Of a stretch of DNA of 64,000 bases, positions 23,901-38,900 are shown in pieces. Origin of the DNA: a virus. The DNA lies in the IMG/VR virus record IMGVR_UViG_3300021356_000017, positions 1 through 64,000 of that record. One strand, written 5' to 3'. The notes beneath the pieces are model-generated. The model was not told where the DNA came from, searched no databases, and saw nothing but the letters and a program-made list of their open reading frames with translations. The translations under genes and the position numbers were made by a program. Positions within the stretch are counted from its first letter, which is position 1. Each line of letters begins with the position of its first letter.

Positions 23901-26900
23901 GAGGCATCACCGCTATGGTCATTTGAATTGTAGTCTACATCCCCTTTATGTCCTTTTTGGTGTAGACTTTGAGAGAATCTAGGCTTCACACTGTAATCCA
24001 TTCTATCTTGCTTTTTGTCACCTTGTACGCTACTACGCCTACGAGGTGCATCCGACCTGTGATGTTGTAGTGTATTTTCGCTCATGATAACACGAGTGAT
24101 TTCGTTATCTAGCACAGTGTTATCGAAACTACTTTCTGCCGTACCGATGATTGTAGGACCTTTGCTTATTGGCACTGTCACACTGTTACCGATACTCATT
24201 ACATACGCTGGGGCGTATGGTGGATTAGCATTAGGGCTGGTGCTTCTAACATATGTTCCACCACCTGTTGCTCTACCGTTGCTCACTTCGTATAGATACA
24301 TACCGTACTTTCCACCACCAGTAGCGGAGAAGTAGTTGCTACCATATTGAGGCGCAGAAGAGTGTAGATTGTTGTTAGGTCTAAACATCTCTACATGGTG
24401 TTTGTCTAACATACGGACAGGGCGCATCATGTACTTGATGCTCTTGTCAACCATGTTTGTTTGACTACTTGACGAGTCGAATGTAGATGTAGCATATGGG
24501 TTACTTCCTTTTCCTGTCGGTGGACCGAATACAAGAGTGGTGTTGCTGTTGGTAGCGGTAGTATCAGCACTGAGGGTAAAGCATGTAGCGTTGTTGATAG
24601 CGGCGACAGTAGCACTTGCAGGGATACCTGTTCCTGTTACTGTCATACCCACTACTAATTTTGCAGTTGAATCCATTGTGATGTGTCTAACACTTGTTGA
24701 TGAACCATCGGTTAATCCCGATGTGTGGTTTGTATCACAGGTTGCATCGGTGAACGCACCCCATCCACTGTCGCTGATAGGTGCTACGAAGTTACGGGTT
24801 TCTGCGATGTATGTACCGCCGAGCGGGTTGAAGTTGGATGTATGTGACAACTTCATTGCACCGCCTTGCGGATTACCAGCAAAGGTGAGAGCCGACAAAT
24901 CGTAATTACCTAGCGTCTGTGAGCCTGCGGTATATCCACCCTGCATTATTACACGCTGACCTACATTTCTATCTGCGTGTAGGCTGTGTGCCTCCGTGTT
25001 AATGATAATCATATTCTCATCTACGCCCTCTACATATTCTGTATCAAGACCGATACGAGGACTGCTTCTACTAACCGCATCCTTGTGAGGCGATTCACCG
25101 CTAATTGTTTCTGTGCGGTCACTGACTACTGCCTCCGGCTTGAGTAGTCCATCTTCCGCTATATTGAGCCTTGCACTGATACCACGAGGCACTTCATCTG
25201 CTTGCAGTACATCGTTTCTTGCTCTAATGAATCCATCATTGAGTATAGGTTCTGCGGTGTGATGAGATAGTACAACACCAGTAGTGTGTACGGGTTTATC
25301 TAAGTCGGTCAGTATATCTTCGTTAAATGCAGTGGGGTATCTCAATCCTCTACCATTACCATCATCACCTACACGGTGAGCGTTGGTAGGCATGTATACA
25401 TCAACCAAAATATCTGTGTTGTTATTGTTAGCATTATTCAGTCTACCGCCGAATCTTGGTACATTGTATCCACTAGATACACTAACATCTCCCGATGAAT
25501 CTACTAGACCCTTCAAGTTAACAACAGGAGAACCGTTGTTGTATAATCTAGCATACGGTGTTCTATTGTTATCTCTATCGTATTCGTAAACATCACCTGC
25601 ATCCCATGACGGGCGTATACCAAACGCTCTTACAGGGTGTCGGCGTACATCTTCACCACGAGTGTTACCCCACCAGTCAACTAGGTAATACGATATTGCT
25701 TCCTCTATCATATCAAGATTCTTACCATTGTGGTCGCCCCACCAATCTCTAATTACAGTTGAAAAGTTTCTCAAAGTTCTTACAGGGCAACCAAATGGTC
25801 TTGTGAATCTTGTACCTTCACTGTATCTTACTTGCCACTCGTACTTGTCAACACCTAGCATACCGCTAAAGTTAGTTTGCCTTTCCATAATACCGACATA
25901 TGTATTAGGATAAGTAGCATTAGAGATACTTGAGCCACCAGCGTATGTCCATGTTTCAGTTTCTTGCTGAACCAGTGGACCATGAGGATAACCGGATGAT
26001 ATGTTAGTAGATGTTACAGCATTCTCGATAAATGAACGGACACCATATGTGGACCACTGTGGTTTATTATACGGTTGTCTTAGTCCAAATCTATATCCAA
26101 ATGGTCTTGTTGTTATATCATCTGCATCGCCATCGCCGTCATATCCTGCAATATCAATACCACCGCCATCATTTTGCCATACAGGACCTACATTGTAATT
26201 TCTAGGTTTACTCCACGATGTTGAAACAAAACCATATCCGTCTAATCTACTAACTTGTGGACCACCACGAGAACCACAGGGCCAAAACATGTTCAACATC
26301 GTATATCTAGTTCCTGCGTCATCACCAGTTACATTTCCTTGAAATGTATATTCAGCAGAAGATAAACCACCAGTAAATGTACCTATGATTGTAGCGGTTG
26401 TAGCGGCAGTACCGTCACCACCAAGTAATATGTAAGAACCACTTGTGATTTCATTAGGAAGTACTTCATCAACAACTACTGTTGTTCCACCGCTGACCGC
26501 ACCGTTAACGGTGTATACTCTACCATCAAGTATGAAATTATCACCGTCACTAATAGAGAACGCATTGTTTACTGTAATTGTCTTTGTTGCTACTACATGT
26601 GAAGAATATTGTACGGCGTTTGATGCTACATCAGCCGCTTTCTTGTAGACAGGGTGAGGTGTTTTTCTTTCCATACCGAAAGGACCTGTGCTTGCATAGT
26701 AGGTAGCATCGTGGTAGTGTATAGTCTCAAAATGTTCCGGCATTGAATTCAATGGTTCTTTATTGATTGCCCTGTCTGTAAGTGGGTTCAACCATGTACG
26801 AGATGCATCGGAATAGAATGTATGAGGTCTTCCCAAATTAGGATGCCATAGACATAAGAAAGCGTCTGCTAAGTGTAGACTGTTTGTATCTCTACTACCT

Positions 26901-29900
26901 TGAAGCATTTGTGGAAGCACTCTAGTAATCATACTCGCTTGTGAATCTTTGAGTATATTGAAAGCAGGTCTACTGTCATATGCACGAGTTAATCTTAATT
27001 TAGTACCAGCAGTCAAATTGGATGTAAAACTACTCTTTGCTGTAATTGTGAATAGTTTAGGTTTGTTCATATTTGTACTATCTAATCCACTTCTTTCAGT
27101 GTAAGTGTGAGTGCGTCTTACACCATTCGCATCGGTGTAAACTAACTTATTACCGTAGTAAGGAACTTTAGGGAATCCTCTCGCATCGTCAACTGTGATT
27201 GTTGTGCTAGTCACAGACACCACAGTACATACTGGATTCACGCTAACATTTTCTAAAATACTTGAATATACATCGGGATGGGTACTTGGGTATCCCGCTA
27301 GTGTAATTTGTGTAGCGATACTTCCCGCATTTGCTCTAATGAATTCGTAATAATTGTCAAATTTATGATGTGTCAAATGCCTAAAACCATACGCAGTGCT
27401 ATCATCCGGTCCTACTCTATGTGCTATACTCCACCACGGTATATTGGTAGTCATACCCGGTGTTGTGTCGATAAACATTTGAGGTTGATACGGGAGACTT
27501 CGCCTCACAAATGCAGGAGATTCTGTGCCTTGCACACCAAACGGATTGTACAACATTAATGGTGGTATGTTAGTAAACTGACTGCCATAATCGGGGTCAT
27601 GGTCTATCATTAATTCATTGATGAATACCTCACAACCTCTCGTGTCAGCCATCGTAGCCTCAGCCAATATTAGGTCAACTCTATCTGTACTATATTCTAT
27701 TCCTACAACTAATCCTACTTGTTGACTTGTCAGTTCTTCTACTGTACCATCGGGTAGGTCGTCTGCTGGACCGTTAGAATGGAATCCTATAAACTGAGAT
27801 TTGTGTATATTTGGTTGTATAATGATTTGATAAGAACCAACCTCAGCAGGGTCGGGGAAGTGGTTGTTCAAGGTGTAAGTAGCATTAGCCTCTAGGCTCA
27901 GTATATGCTTACCGTTTGAGTTATTTGTGCCACCTGTACCAACTGATGCTAGAACTCCATATCCATCGTATCTCACCTTTGTTTCAAACATCAATGAAAA
28001 TGCCCCACCGTGTATATCACTCGGACCACTTGGGGTCGCATTTAGAGAACCTATAACTGCTATTCCATCCAGTGGATTTATTTCATTGTTAAGTGTTGTA
28101 GATATATCACTCTTCAAGTTGGTAAGTGATTGTTCTTCCATGATTGTATATTCATCGGATTGCACAGTAGCCGAGCGCACTGCCCTGTGCTTGTTATACA
28201 GTCCTTGATATGCTGGGTGTGCGAAGTGACCCGGTAATACTGCCATTGTTGGATTGACAAAGTGATGACCCATACGAGGTAATGGTATAGGTGTCATTTT
28301 CGGTCTTGAGAACACTGCGTTACCGAGTTCAGTGGAACCTCCTACGAAGTATTGCGTATGTGCCATGTCGGGGCTGTTACCGCTGACTTCTGCGTGGTCA
28401 CGCATTCTACGAGATGCGAAGAATCGTGTGCTTCCAGCAGGTATGTAGTATGACGGTACAACCTTGAATGTTGATATATCACCAGTAATTAATTCTGCAA
28501 AGTCAGCGTCACCCACACAACCAATGAATGTAGCACTACTAATACCTGTGAATGATGCCACTCCACCTCTATCTGTTACTGGGTCATACAGACGCAAGAA
28601 CTTCCTGCCGTCTTGTATACTCTCATCGTACAGGCTTGCGTCTACATTGGCATTGACTGTTAGTGTTGTACCGCTATATGATACAGCAGTCAAGTCGTTA
28701 CTGGTTATACCAGCGGAATGAGTATAGTAGTTAGGATAGCGGTGAGAGTGAGTGTTACCACACTTTGTTACATGGAAGAATAGTGTACGGTCATGTAGTT
28801 CATATGATGACTCAAGTGGTGCATGTCCAGTAGCAGTCTCCCAGCCTTTGTATGTAGGGTCGGGGAATGCTTCACCTGTCGCAGACTGACTGATATGCTC
28901 CCAGTTGACATCACCAAATGTACCACCTAGCCTCGGACCCTTTGTTTCATCAGTAAACAAATGTTTGAGACTGTCTTTGGATAGCGGTCTAATCATTCCA
29001 CCACTTCCCATTGTTTCGTTTTGATATGCTTGCAGTCTGTCGAATCCACTGCGTACAATGATGTTACCCGGTATTGTATCGGGGTCGGGTAGGCGTACCT
29101 TCATATTAGGTTCTACACCACTGTTAGCAACTGCTGGTGCAAGACCTTCTGCACTCCTATCGGATACAGCGTTGAATGTTCTTACAATAGTACCAAACGG
29201 TGAACCTCCTTCGACTACATGCACTTGTCCGGTGTCATCCTCTACCTGCACCTCAGCGAATTGCATTTCCTCATTTGGTATAGAAAGTACATTTCTCAAT
29301 TCAATAGGATGTTGTACTGCTATTTGCGGGTGAGATAATTCCTGCGCCTGTATGATAGGGAACATTGCGCTATTAGTTGTCTCAAAGGAGAATCTGTTTA
29401 TACCGTATATTTTCTCTCCTGTTTCGTATGCTGTACCGCTATCTACTCTTGTTATGAACGGTACACTACCCATACCACGAGCGTTAACTGCTGGTAGGGA
29501 TAGGTTGCCGCCATCCATACGCTTCCACACAACATGCTCTACTGAGAAGTTCTTTGCTGGTGAACGCTTTCCTAATTTGTATGCGTTGGTATGTCCAAGC
29601 CATACATCGTCACTATTGTCATAATCTGTAATTAAATTACGCTCTACATCGCCATCATTTGTAAGGAATATACTAGCAGGGCTTTCATCCAAATCAAAGA
29701 ATATATCACCAGTCTTAGCGAAACATGGTTCTGCATTGACTAGTTCTGTATCGGCAGACACGCTACCGTGTAGAGTGTAAGCAGATGGTTCATCGGCAGT
29801 AGGCGTTGCCGTATCATCTACAATCAACGCCTCTACATTTGGACCAGCGTTTGCTGGTGCTACGAATCTTGATGCGTTGTGTATGCGCTCATCCCATCTT

Positions 29901-32900
29901 GCTGTTCCAGCGAACTTGATTGCATCACTAGCAGACACGCTTTGACCTGTTTTAGATACAACAGTCAACCAATCACCAGTAGCCTTGATACCATCACGGT
30001 CATGCTTTGCTATTAGAGCAAGTTCACCTTCGTATGATACCACTACGAATCCACGAGAGAATACACCTTGAGGATGATGTAGTGAGCGTGTGACATTATC
30101 TGTGCTACGCAAGTGAATCGGCTTTGTACCGTATGTTATACCGGTAGCACTGTAAGCACCGTATGTCAAATCCCAGTCGCTAGGTGTTGAAGTATCGTTA
30201 TAATCCCAATCGTAAGGTGTTGTAATGAGTGTATCATTACCGTCTACGCTGGTAATTGGACCAAGTGATTCGGGTGTTAATTTCATTGGTGCAATGTGTG
30301 GTAGGTGTCCAAATGTACTCATAGCAGAAGAAGCAGAACCGTATGGGCTGAATCCAAGTTTAGGATACCATGCACCTAGACCAGCACCATATCCTTCTGT
30401 ACCTACTCTCAAGGAGTTGAGGTATGAGTATCTTTCACCAGCCCATCCTACTGCGCCTGCTGGTCTTGTACGGTCAATTGCATCTACAAGTCCATTGAAG
30501 TGAACTTGTGTCATGTGCTTTCTAGTACTGTCATTATAGTTGTTGTAATAGTGTACACCAGCCTTACTCCATACGAATACCTTAGTTGGTGGTGTAGTGA
30601 CTGGATTAGGGAAGGTTAAGGTAGCACCGCCCGATTGAGTGTAAAATGTTGTTACATCTTCCATCAAAGCCATACCGCTAATTCTATTTGGCGCAAGCCA
30701 AAATCGTACAGCCCATCTTGAATTACCGCTATCGTAGAATACATCACGAGAATGATACGGACCGTACATTGGTGTATCGTTAGAATCTATTGGGTTTCTA
30801 CCACCTTTATCTGTTCTAATCCATCCACTAGCGGGTATTTGCTCATGGGTGTCCTGCGTAGCACCACTAATGTATGCCTCAACATAATTTTTGGAATTGA
30901 CAGTACTAATAATATTCCCACCATCGGGTGCTACACCGCTATTTTGTTGATATACTACAAAGGTCATTTCAACCCAGCCATATCTATCTTGTCTCATTGA
31001 GTTACCCATACTCGGTGCGAATGTACCACCCATTGCTTTGAGTGCGCCTTTACCGGGATTCTCGTTAATTGCTTGTCCGATTATGGTAGCCAACTCTTCA
31101 CCGTTTTGACATCGTGTACCATCGACAACAATTACTTCACGATTAAAGTTCGCAGAAGTTTCAGCCGATGCACCGAGAATCATTGTTTTGGCTAATACAC
31201 CCGATACACGGAATGCGGTAGGGTTGACATCGTTATTTATCTTAGCAACCCTATAATCGCCATTCTCCACTGGTGCATTGAATGATAACTGATTATCAAG
31301 CCAAGAACCGCCCGGATGATAACCACCATCCATGTGATATGTCATATCAGCAGACATCGCCACTCCATAATATGCAACAGTACAATGTTGTAGAGGATGC
31401 GCTCTTTTGTATTCACCTATATTTCCTGCCGTAATGTTACTTGCTGACCTGCTGTTGAAATGCTCACCATAATGATAACCATGAGCAGGTCCTTGTGCTA
31501 GACCGTAAAAATGTGGACCGCCGGAATTACCACTTGGTATACCCTCCGCTGGCGACCAGTTGAATGTAGTATTCCAGTGATTGTCGTGAATATTAGTTTG
31601 ATATGTGCTACTCGGTGGTCCGTATTGTCCATCACTATTCTTAATATCGTTAGGTAGGTTTTCACCGTATGGTACTTTACTCCATGAGTTACCAGTGGTG
31701 ACAACATAACCCGGATGTGGTTCAACTGCCGCATCTGCATCTGTCGTTTCGGTGAACGGGAATGCTTGACCCGGACCATATATTGCATATGTAGTGAAAT
31801 AATCTACACTGTTTTTGTGGTCGGTGTATCTAGCAGTTTGGTGAGGGAATCTAATCACCATCGGTATAGAGCGTTGTTGTACTATACCGGCAGTGTATCT
31901 AGCAGAAACATGCGCTGGTGTAGTTGTGTGTTTAGTATGTGTACCTCTATCTACATCCGGTGACAAGATACTGTCTTTGTTATATGCTGGTGAATGAATA
32001 CTACCTCTATGCTGATTTAACATAGCAGTGCCGGGGAAGAACGCTAGTAGTGCGTTACAATCTAAGATAGCATAAGATGTGCTTATTTCGTTTGCATTCT
32101 GTATACCAGCAGTACCAGTTGGTCCTTTGGAATATGGATGGGTATAGAAATCGGAGTAGTCATTTTGTGAGCCATCGTTAACATCGAGTACAACACCGCT
32201 GAATCCACCTCCAAAGTATAGCGGTACACCGTGGTCGTTGCTATCTCTACCACCTCTAAAGTAAGTGATAGGCTCACTTTCTACGCTACCGTAATAACGC
32301 ATACCACTAAATATTTTATTACCGTGAAGCATCAATAAACCATCTGTATTTGACGATGAAGAACCATATTCTGCTACAAATTGAGCATTTCCGTCTACAT
32401 CGTATGCACAAAGTTTTGTTGTAGAATCACCAGCAGTGTTATTATTTTCAGTCTCCATTAGTGCGAACTTATTCTCTTTATGCCAAATAATTCTTCTTTC
32501 GCTAAAGGAACTTAATCTTGCATTACCGTCTACATTACTATATTCGGAGGCTGGTACTAACAGGTGGGTATTCTTTTCACCAGTTTTTAATGTAAATGTG
32601 CCTTTTCCGCTACTATGATGATGTGAAGCATAAATTACCATTGGGTTTTCTAATAAAGGTAAAATGTGGTCGCCAGTCTTTGAAGTATAATCTAAACCTT
32701 TCAATCCGTTTGCCCATTTTGTGGTAGAAACAGGGTCATTATATGAGTCAACAAGCACTGGTGTTGCTGTATTGGTGTGGTAGCCTCTACTCTTTGTTCT
32801 AATTTGTATGACTGTATTTGGTATGTATCCACAATCAATGCTTCTGTGTGCGTCTAAATCCGCATCGCTAGTAGGTTTATTCCATGCTTCACTCGCTGTG

Positions 32901-35900
32901 ATAACCCAAGAATCATTGTTACGCTCATCTAATTTTTCATATTCCCCATACTCAAGATGTGGTGCTTCTATACCTAAATCGGGATGGACACTAGCAGAAA
33001 ACATCGTAGAAAGCGGTCTTACTCCTTTTTGTGGATTGATTGCTCTTATCTTAATAGCATCAGCCGCTACTCCCCATTCACCAAATGTACGACCATCAGC
33101 ACAATACATATCTCTACAATCAAATGAAATACCATCTTCTTGATTAGGGTCAGCGAGATTGATTGCCTCGGCTGTGACTGCCGCTAATAGTTCATCAGTA
33201 ACTAAAGTAGTCCAATTCAATCTAGGAGTAATTATACCAGCAATGGTTACATCGGTAGATGCATGGAACATTGTAGATGTGCTATCAGTTAAAGTGGCGG
33301 CAGAAGTGTCTATATTGTTCAAACTATGTGACACTGTAAATGAATCAGCCTCTACTCCAAAGAATGCATGTAAATTGCTACCACTAACACCTCCAAAAGA
33401 CTGTCCAGCAGTATTAGTTTGTGTTCTAGTTCGATAAGAAAAAACATTTCCAACACTTCCTTTGGCTGTTGTAACAGTGTTTTCAAATGGGTCAGTGAGT
33501 TGCACAATACCGTTTTCTTTAGGGAATCCCATGTAACCCAATACATCGGGATGGTTGCCTAGTTCCTGTCCACTATCGTAAGGTGCTTCTAATTTAACAT
33601 ACAGAATTTTAGCACTTGCATCATAGAATAACCCACACGCTATACCAGCATCGGGAGCATATACACCTCGCCACCTATTACCTCTCCAACTATTTTCACT
33701 CATCTTAGAAGTATTAATTTCTAATCTCCCAGTTGCATCTCCATACCCAAGCATGTGTTGTCCTATGGTAAAACCGCCCAAACTAACATCTTTATCGTCA
33801 AAGAATATACATACTTCATCTTCAATTGTTGATGGTATTGTAGTCAAATCATTAGCAAACTTAGTGCCTATTTCTTTGTAAATATACCTTATACCGTAAC
33901 CTTGTCCACGATGGTCGGTAAATCTAAATCCGTATAACGGAGTAGCACCTATACTAGTGTCTTCTACATCCGTAGCCTTTACATGACCCGAATATGCTAA
34001 AACATCAGTAGGAGCAGTTTGTCCTTTCTGTGTAGCCTCACTATACCTAACATCGAAATGTCTGTCACCTTTTCTTCCTAAGCCGTGTTGCCCGGCTACT
34101 GGTGAAAAGCCGGGTACACCACTGGCTACTAAACCACCAAAGTTGATTCTAGCGGCGGCTGTGCTACCTGCTCTTAATCCGTTAGATAGTGTGGTGGATG
34201 GACTTTGAGCCTCAAATGACTCATCATTAACCGTATTCTGTGATATACCACCAAGTCTTGCTGATATGTTTCTTTCAATAGGATTAGCAGTATCGCTCAT
34301 TCTTGTTCCTACATCGTGGTTACTGACTAACACTTCATTAGGTTCTTCTTGTGGAGTAAGTTCTCTTAGTGTTGTGACTGGGGCGAATGGTCTACCGTGT
34401 TTGTTTAGAGGCATCGGTGCAGGGTGCATGTTTTCACCAAGCACTTCATCCGGCTGACACCAAAAGTTTCGGAATCTTCCACCATGACCGATTAAGAATT
34501 GTGGTTGATAAGACGATTGACCCTTGCTGTTGTCTAGCCATACTGCAAAGTTTCTACCACTCGCACCCGGTATGGTGGAATGTATAACGATAGAGAATCC
34601 TTCTGTACCGTTGATGTCTTCTACAACTCTACCAATGTGCGCTCTAACATAGCCCATATGACTACCCCTATCGTGGGTATCAAACGCAATCTGCTCATAC
34701 CAAAACGGTGCAGGGTCGTATGTGGAACCAGTAGCGGCAAAATCAGCATTTATGTGAGGTGAGGTAGGGTCTTTCTCACTATTAGCACTGTCTCTTCTTA
34801 CACCTATTCTTGTTAAGTCGAGTTTTTCACTTTCACCCGGATACTGATGTGATGGTCTTCTAGCGTGTGTACGACCATTGAGTGCGCTACCTTGATTGAT
34901 GATTCTCACCATCTCACGAGCCGCCGCTTCAATGTCTGTTACACCTTCTTTTACACCAACCTCTCCTAAGTCAATTGTCATCCTTCTAACGAAGTCCATC
35001 TGTGTCCAATGCTTTAGATGTTGTAACCTCGATTCATCATGGTCTGCTAAGTCAAGTGTAACATTTCTTTTACCCTTTAAACAAAGGAAAGCGGATATAA
35101 CACGAGTTCCATCCGGTGTATCGAATGCTGTGCTACCATCTCTTAATGAATGAGTAGCAGGATTTTGACTTGCCCTGTGGCTCTTTAAAGCCTTGAGTAA
35201 TAAGTTACCAGTACTCTCTTTTCTTACAAGCGAATGTAATGCATTAGCATGGTATATTGATGCTACCGCTGGCTGTACACGAGGAAGAGTACTGTCACCC
35301 ACTGTATGTGTATCGCTAGTTTCTTCATGATACAGTCCAGTATGTACAAAATGACCGTGACCTCTACCCATTTTGTGTGGGTTGTTACCTAGTGTTAGCG
35401 GGTTAGCGAGAGTATATTTGTTCTGTGCGCTCAAAGAAAGACCAGTCAAATCATCGGATATACTGTTCGGTATATCATGAGCATACGCACTCTCTATGAA
35501 TTTAGATTGTTGAGTAGAACGCAAGAACCTATTCTCGGATGGGAATCCGTTTGCTACATCTATCTGTGTTGACAAGTAGTGAGGCGCACCACCGTTGACT
35601 TGCATCAATATTTTGTCTAGTTTTTCTGTACCACCATCGTATGTGATGTCACGAGTAAAACCAATTGTAGGAGTAGCGGCACTGGATTGTACCTGCATGT
35701 GTATGTCATGGAAAGCAATGAACTCTCGGTCATGTCCTACATCATACAAGAGAACTCTAGCATGTCCTTCTGTTGCCATATATGGGTCAACATATGCTAT
35801 TACTGGTGCTTGCGATGCGGTCAATCCCATTGCTTCATAATTCATCTCAATAGTCTTGTTCACATGCTGTGCAAAGTTTTGTGCTGTCTCAAGACAGGAA

Positions 35901-38900
35901 TCACCAATCAAGAAATTCTCTAGTGGTATAGAGTCACGAGGTCTGTTAGCCAGTGTACCTACGCCGCCGTTGAAGCCTTTCCATACCAATGCCTCATTGA
36001 AAACTCCACGAGATTTAGCGAATAAACCCTCTACTGCATGTGGGTTATTGAGAGTCATGTTCATCCATACAGTATCACCATTTCTCAAACCTCCTTGAGC
36101 ATAGGGATAATACCAAGAGCGATTCAATAATGCATCATGGTCGTCTTCTACAACTGAAAATGTTCCTACTCTAATCTTCCAGCCGGATGTAATAGCGTTA
36201 ACCACATTGCCTGTAAGAGTAATTTTCGTATTATTAGTAGCAAGTTGTAGGTTAGATTCTACTTTTGACACCTCTCCTACATATGCTATGGTAGTGCCGT
36301 CATCGGAGAATATTTTGTCACCTTTTCTTATGTTAACACCGATGCTATTTGCCGTACCTACTCTATTATTACCAGCATTTGTAATTTCAACCACACTGAC
36401 GCTCGTAGCATAAGAAGCGGCGTATGTCCACTGTTCAGCCGATGTGGAGGGTAAGAATGTACACGAGTCTAATTCTTCTTGTGTAAGTGCGTAAGTTGCA
36501 CTAAAACCGGAGTTGTGACCTGCTCTTTTCAAGGTAATTTCTTCACCTATAATGGAAAGACTTGCACCGGGATAAACTAATACTTGTATTGTATTATCAC
36601 CGTCAAAAGAATTTAATTTACCTTGATAATAAACTTCTTTTGTTGTACCACCGCTTTGAGTTATTTCAGCAATATAGATTAAATCACCTTGTTCAAAAGT
36701 GATATTATTGCTAGAATCTCTTGAGTATGGTACATCGGGGAAGTTACTAGCATCTTCAAGCACGATGTTGTACGATTGTCCTGCACCACTTACTGCTGAT
36801 TCTGCTACATCTACAATTCTACTTGTCGCTCTACGAGTCTGCGTTCTAGGTGCATGTGGATTTGCTAGAGGTCCAGCCTTGAACTCTACTGCACTAACAT
36901 ATTGCCTTAGTCCGTAGTCGAGATTACCACCTTGAGTCATCACATTCGCCGCATCAAAGTAATTAGGTGAGCGACCCTCGAAATCGGATGACGGAGATTC
37001 TACATCGGATGCAAGAGGTAGCAATGTTTCATTTCTAAAACCATGCGCTAAGTATATCTTAGAACCAATAGTTGCTTGCTGTTTGAACAGTTCAGTATAT
37101 CCATCATGATGACCACCAGTTGCAGTTTTAGGTATGTTAATGAAACCAGCAGTGGCGGGGGCATTATCATATACAGCCCAAGCACCACTACCCAAGAATA
37201 CACGGCGTAACCTGTTGATACCTTTCAAATTCAAAAATTCATCAGTAACACTTGCATCGGGGAACATTTTAGGATGTGACACATAAATTTTCCACTGGTC
37301 TGTCTCATCAACTACTTCTGTTATCGTAGCGGAATTAACATGGTTTTGATTATTGATTAAATAAGAATGCGCTGAGTCCTTTGTTTTGTCTGCAACACCA
37401 ATGTCATCGGGTCTTCTCCCTACTGGTGTAGGATTCCATGTCTGTGCGGTGTATGTAGCGTCAATGTGCAACTTCATACTGTTATCCGGTCCGGGGAATA
37501 TACCGAGTTCTGTATGGTCGAAGAACTGTTGTGGGAATACAGGTATCTCTACCATAGCACGAGTACTTGCGAACTGTGTACCAAGTTGATAGTCGTGGGT
37601 TACAGTGTCAAGAGATTGGAACAATCTGTCATTGACGGTGCTTCCATCTTGCGCTAGAGAATCATTACCAAAGTCACCATCGTTGAATACATTAGTAGAT
37701 ATTTGGTATGAGCCAGCAGACGATTGACTGTATATACCAACAGCGTTACACCAAGCGTGGAATGTAGAATATGCCGTACCAGCACCATCTACAAATGTAC
37801 GATTAGCGAGTGCATCTGTTTCACTAAACAAGAACCCAGCACCTAACTTAGAATCGTACTCAGCACTAGCACCGCTATCTAGGTAGATTCTACCTTTCTT
37901 GGGGAAGCATATAGTACCCCAAGATGCAAGGTCGGGGCTACCATTATTCAGCGGTTTTACACTCATGCTCTTTGTTCCAGTATTAGTCTTGACAGAAACA
38001 GCCTGCACAGCGCACTGCCTCCTTGTAGAACCCGGCAATCTCATCAGTGGGCTAGGGTCGAAGGTAGGCTTGGTATTCATCGCACCTTGACCTACACCGC
38101 CGAGTGTGACGGTAACAACTGGTGCGTTAGGTTCTATCTCCTTGACAATGTGAGAGTCGGGTGAACCGCTACCAATACCACTTACATTCTCATTAACGAA
38201 ACTCTCCGCTATACCAGTAGCGACTACTGTTGTGGAGGATGAGTTATCAGCAGGACTGTCTGTACTCTTTACGCCTCTTATCCTACATCTACTCATCAAG
38301 TACATGATGCTGGCAATATTTGGATTATCGCCATCACCACTTACTCTAATTTGAGATAATTGATTAGTCCTTAATTTATTTGAGGGCTGTATATACAAGT
38401 CACCCAATACGCCTTCTTCATCGTCAATAATTATATTGTCAATAATGTCAAACATCTCGAATGCTCTCATAGAACTAGTAGGGCTGATGTCAAACTCAGC
38501 GGTAGCAGACTTCTCAGTAATTGGGTTAACGACTTCTATACCACCAGTTGTAGTTGTAGTGTCGTCTGCCGTACTACTGTTTGGCTCAATACATACCTTA
38601 TGGTATACAGACGGGTGCTTGCCAGTATTATGCGACCTCTTGATAGGCTTAGGAGGACTTGCTGGTTCTGCATCAGTACTCGCTGGCGGAGTGTATAGAG
38701 CAGGTGTTTTACTGTAATCTAACTCAATGTCATAGTCATCACCACCAGTGTTGTCTCCAATCAACTCATGTGACTCGCTGAATAAAGAACCATACCCGCT
38801 TATCGCTTCTTCAATGGTTATCTTACCACCCGGAGAATACAGTGTGGTATTTGCTAAATCGGAAGTGATTACATCAATGACTCTTGTAGAACCAGTAACA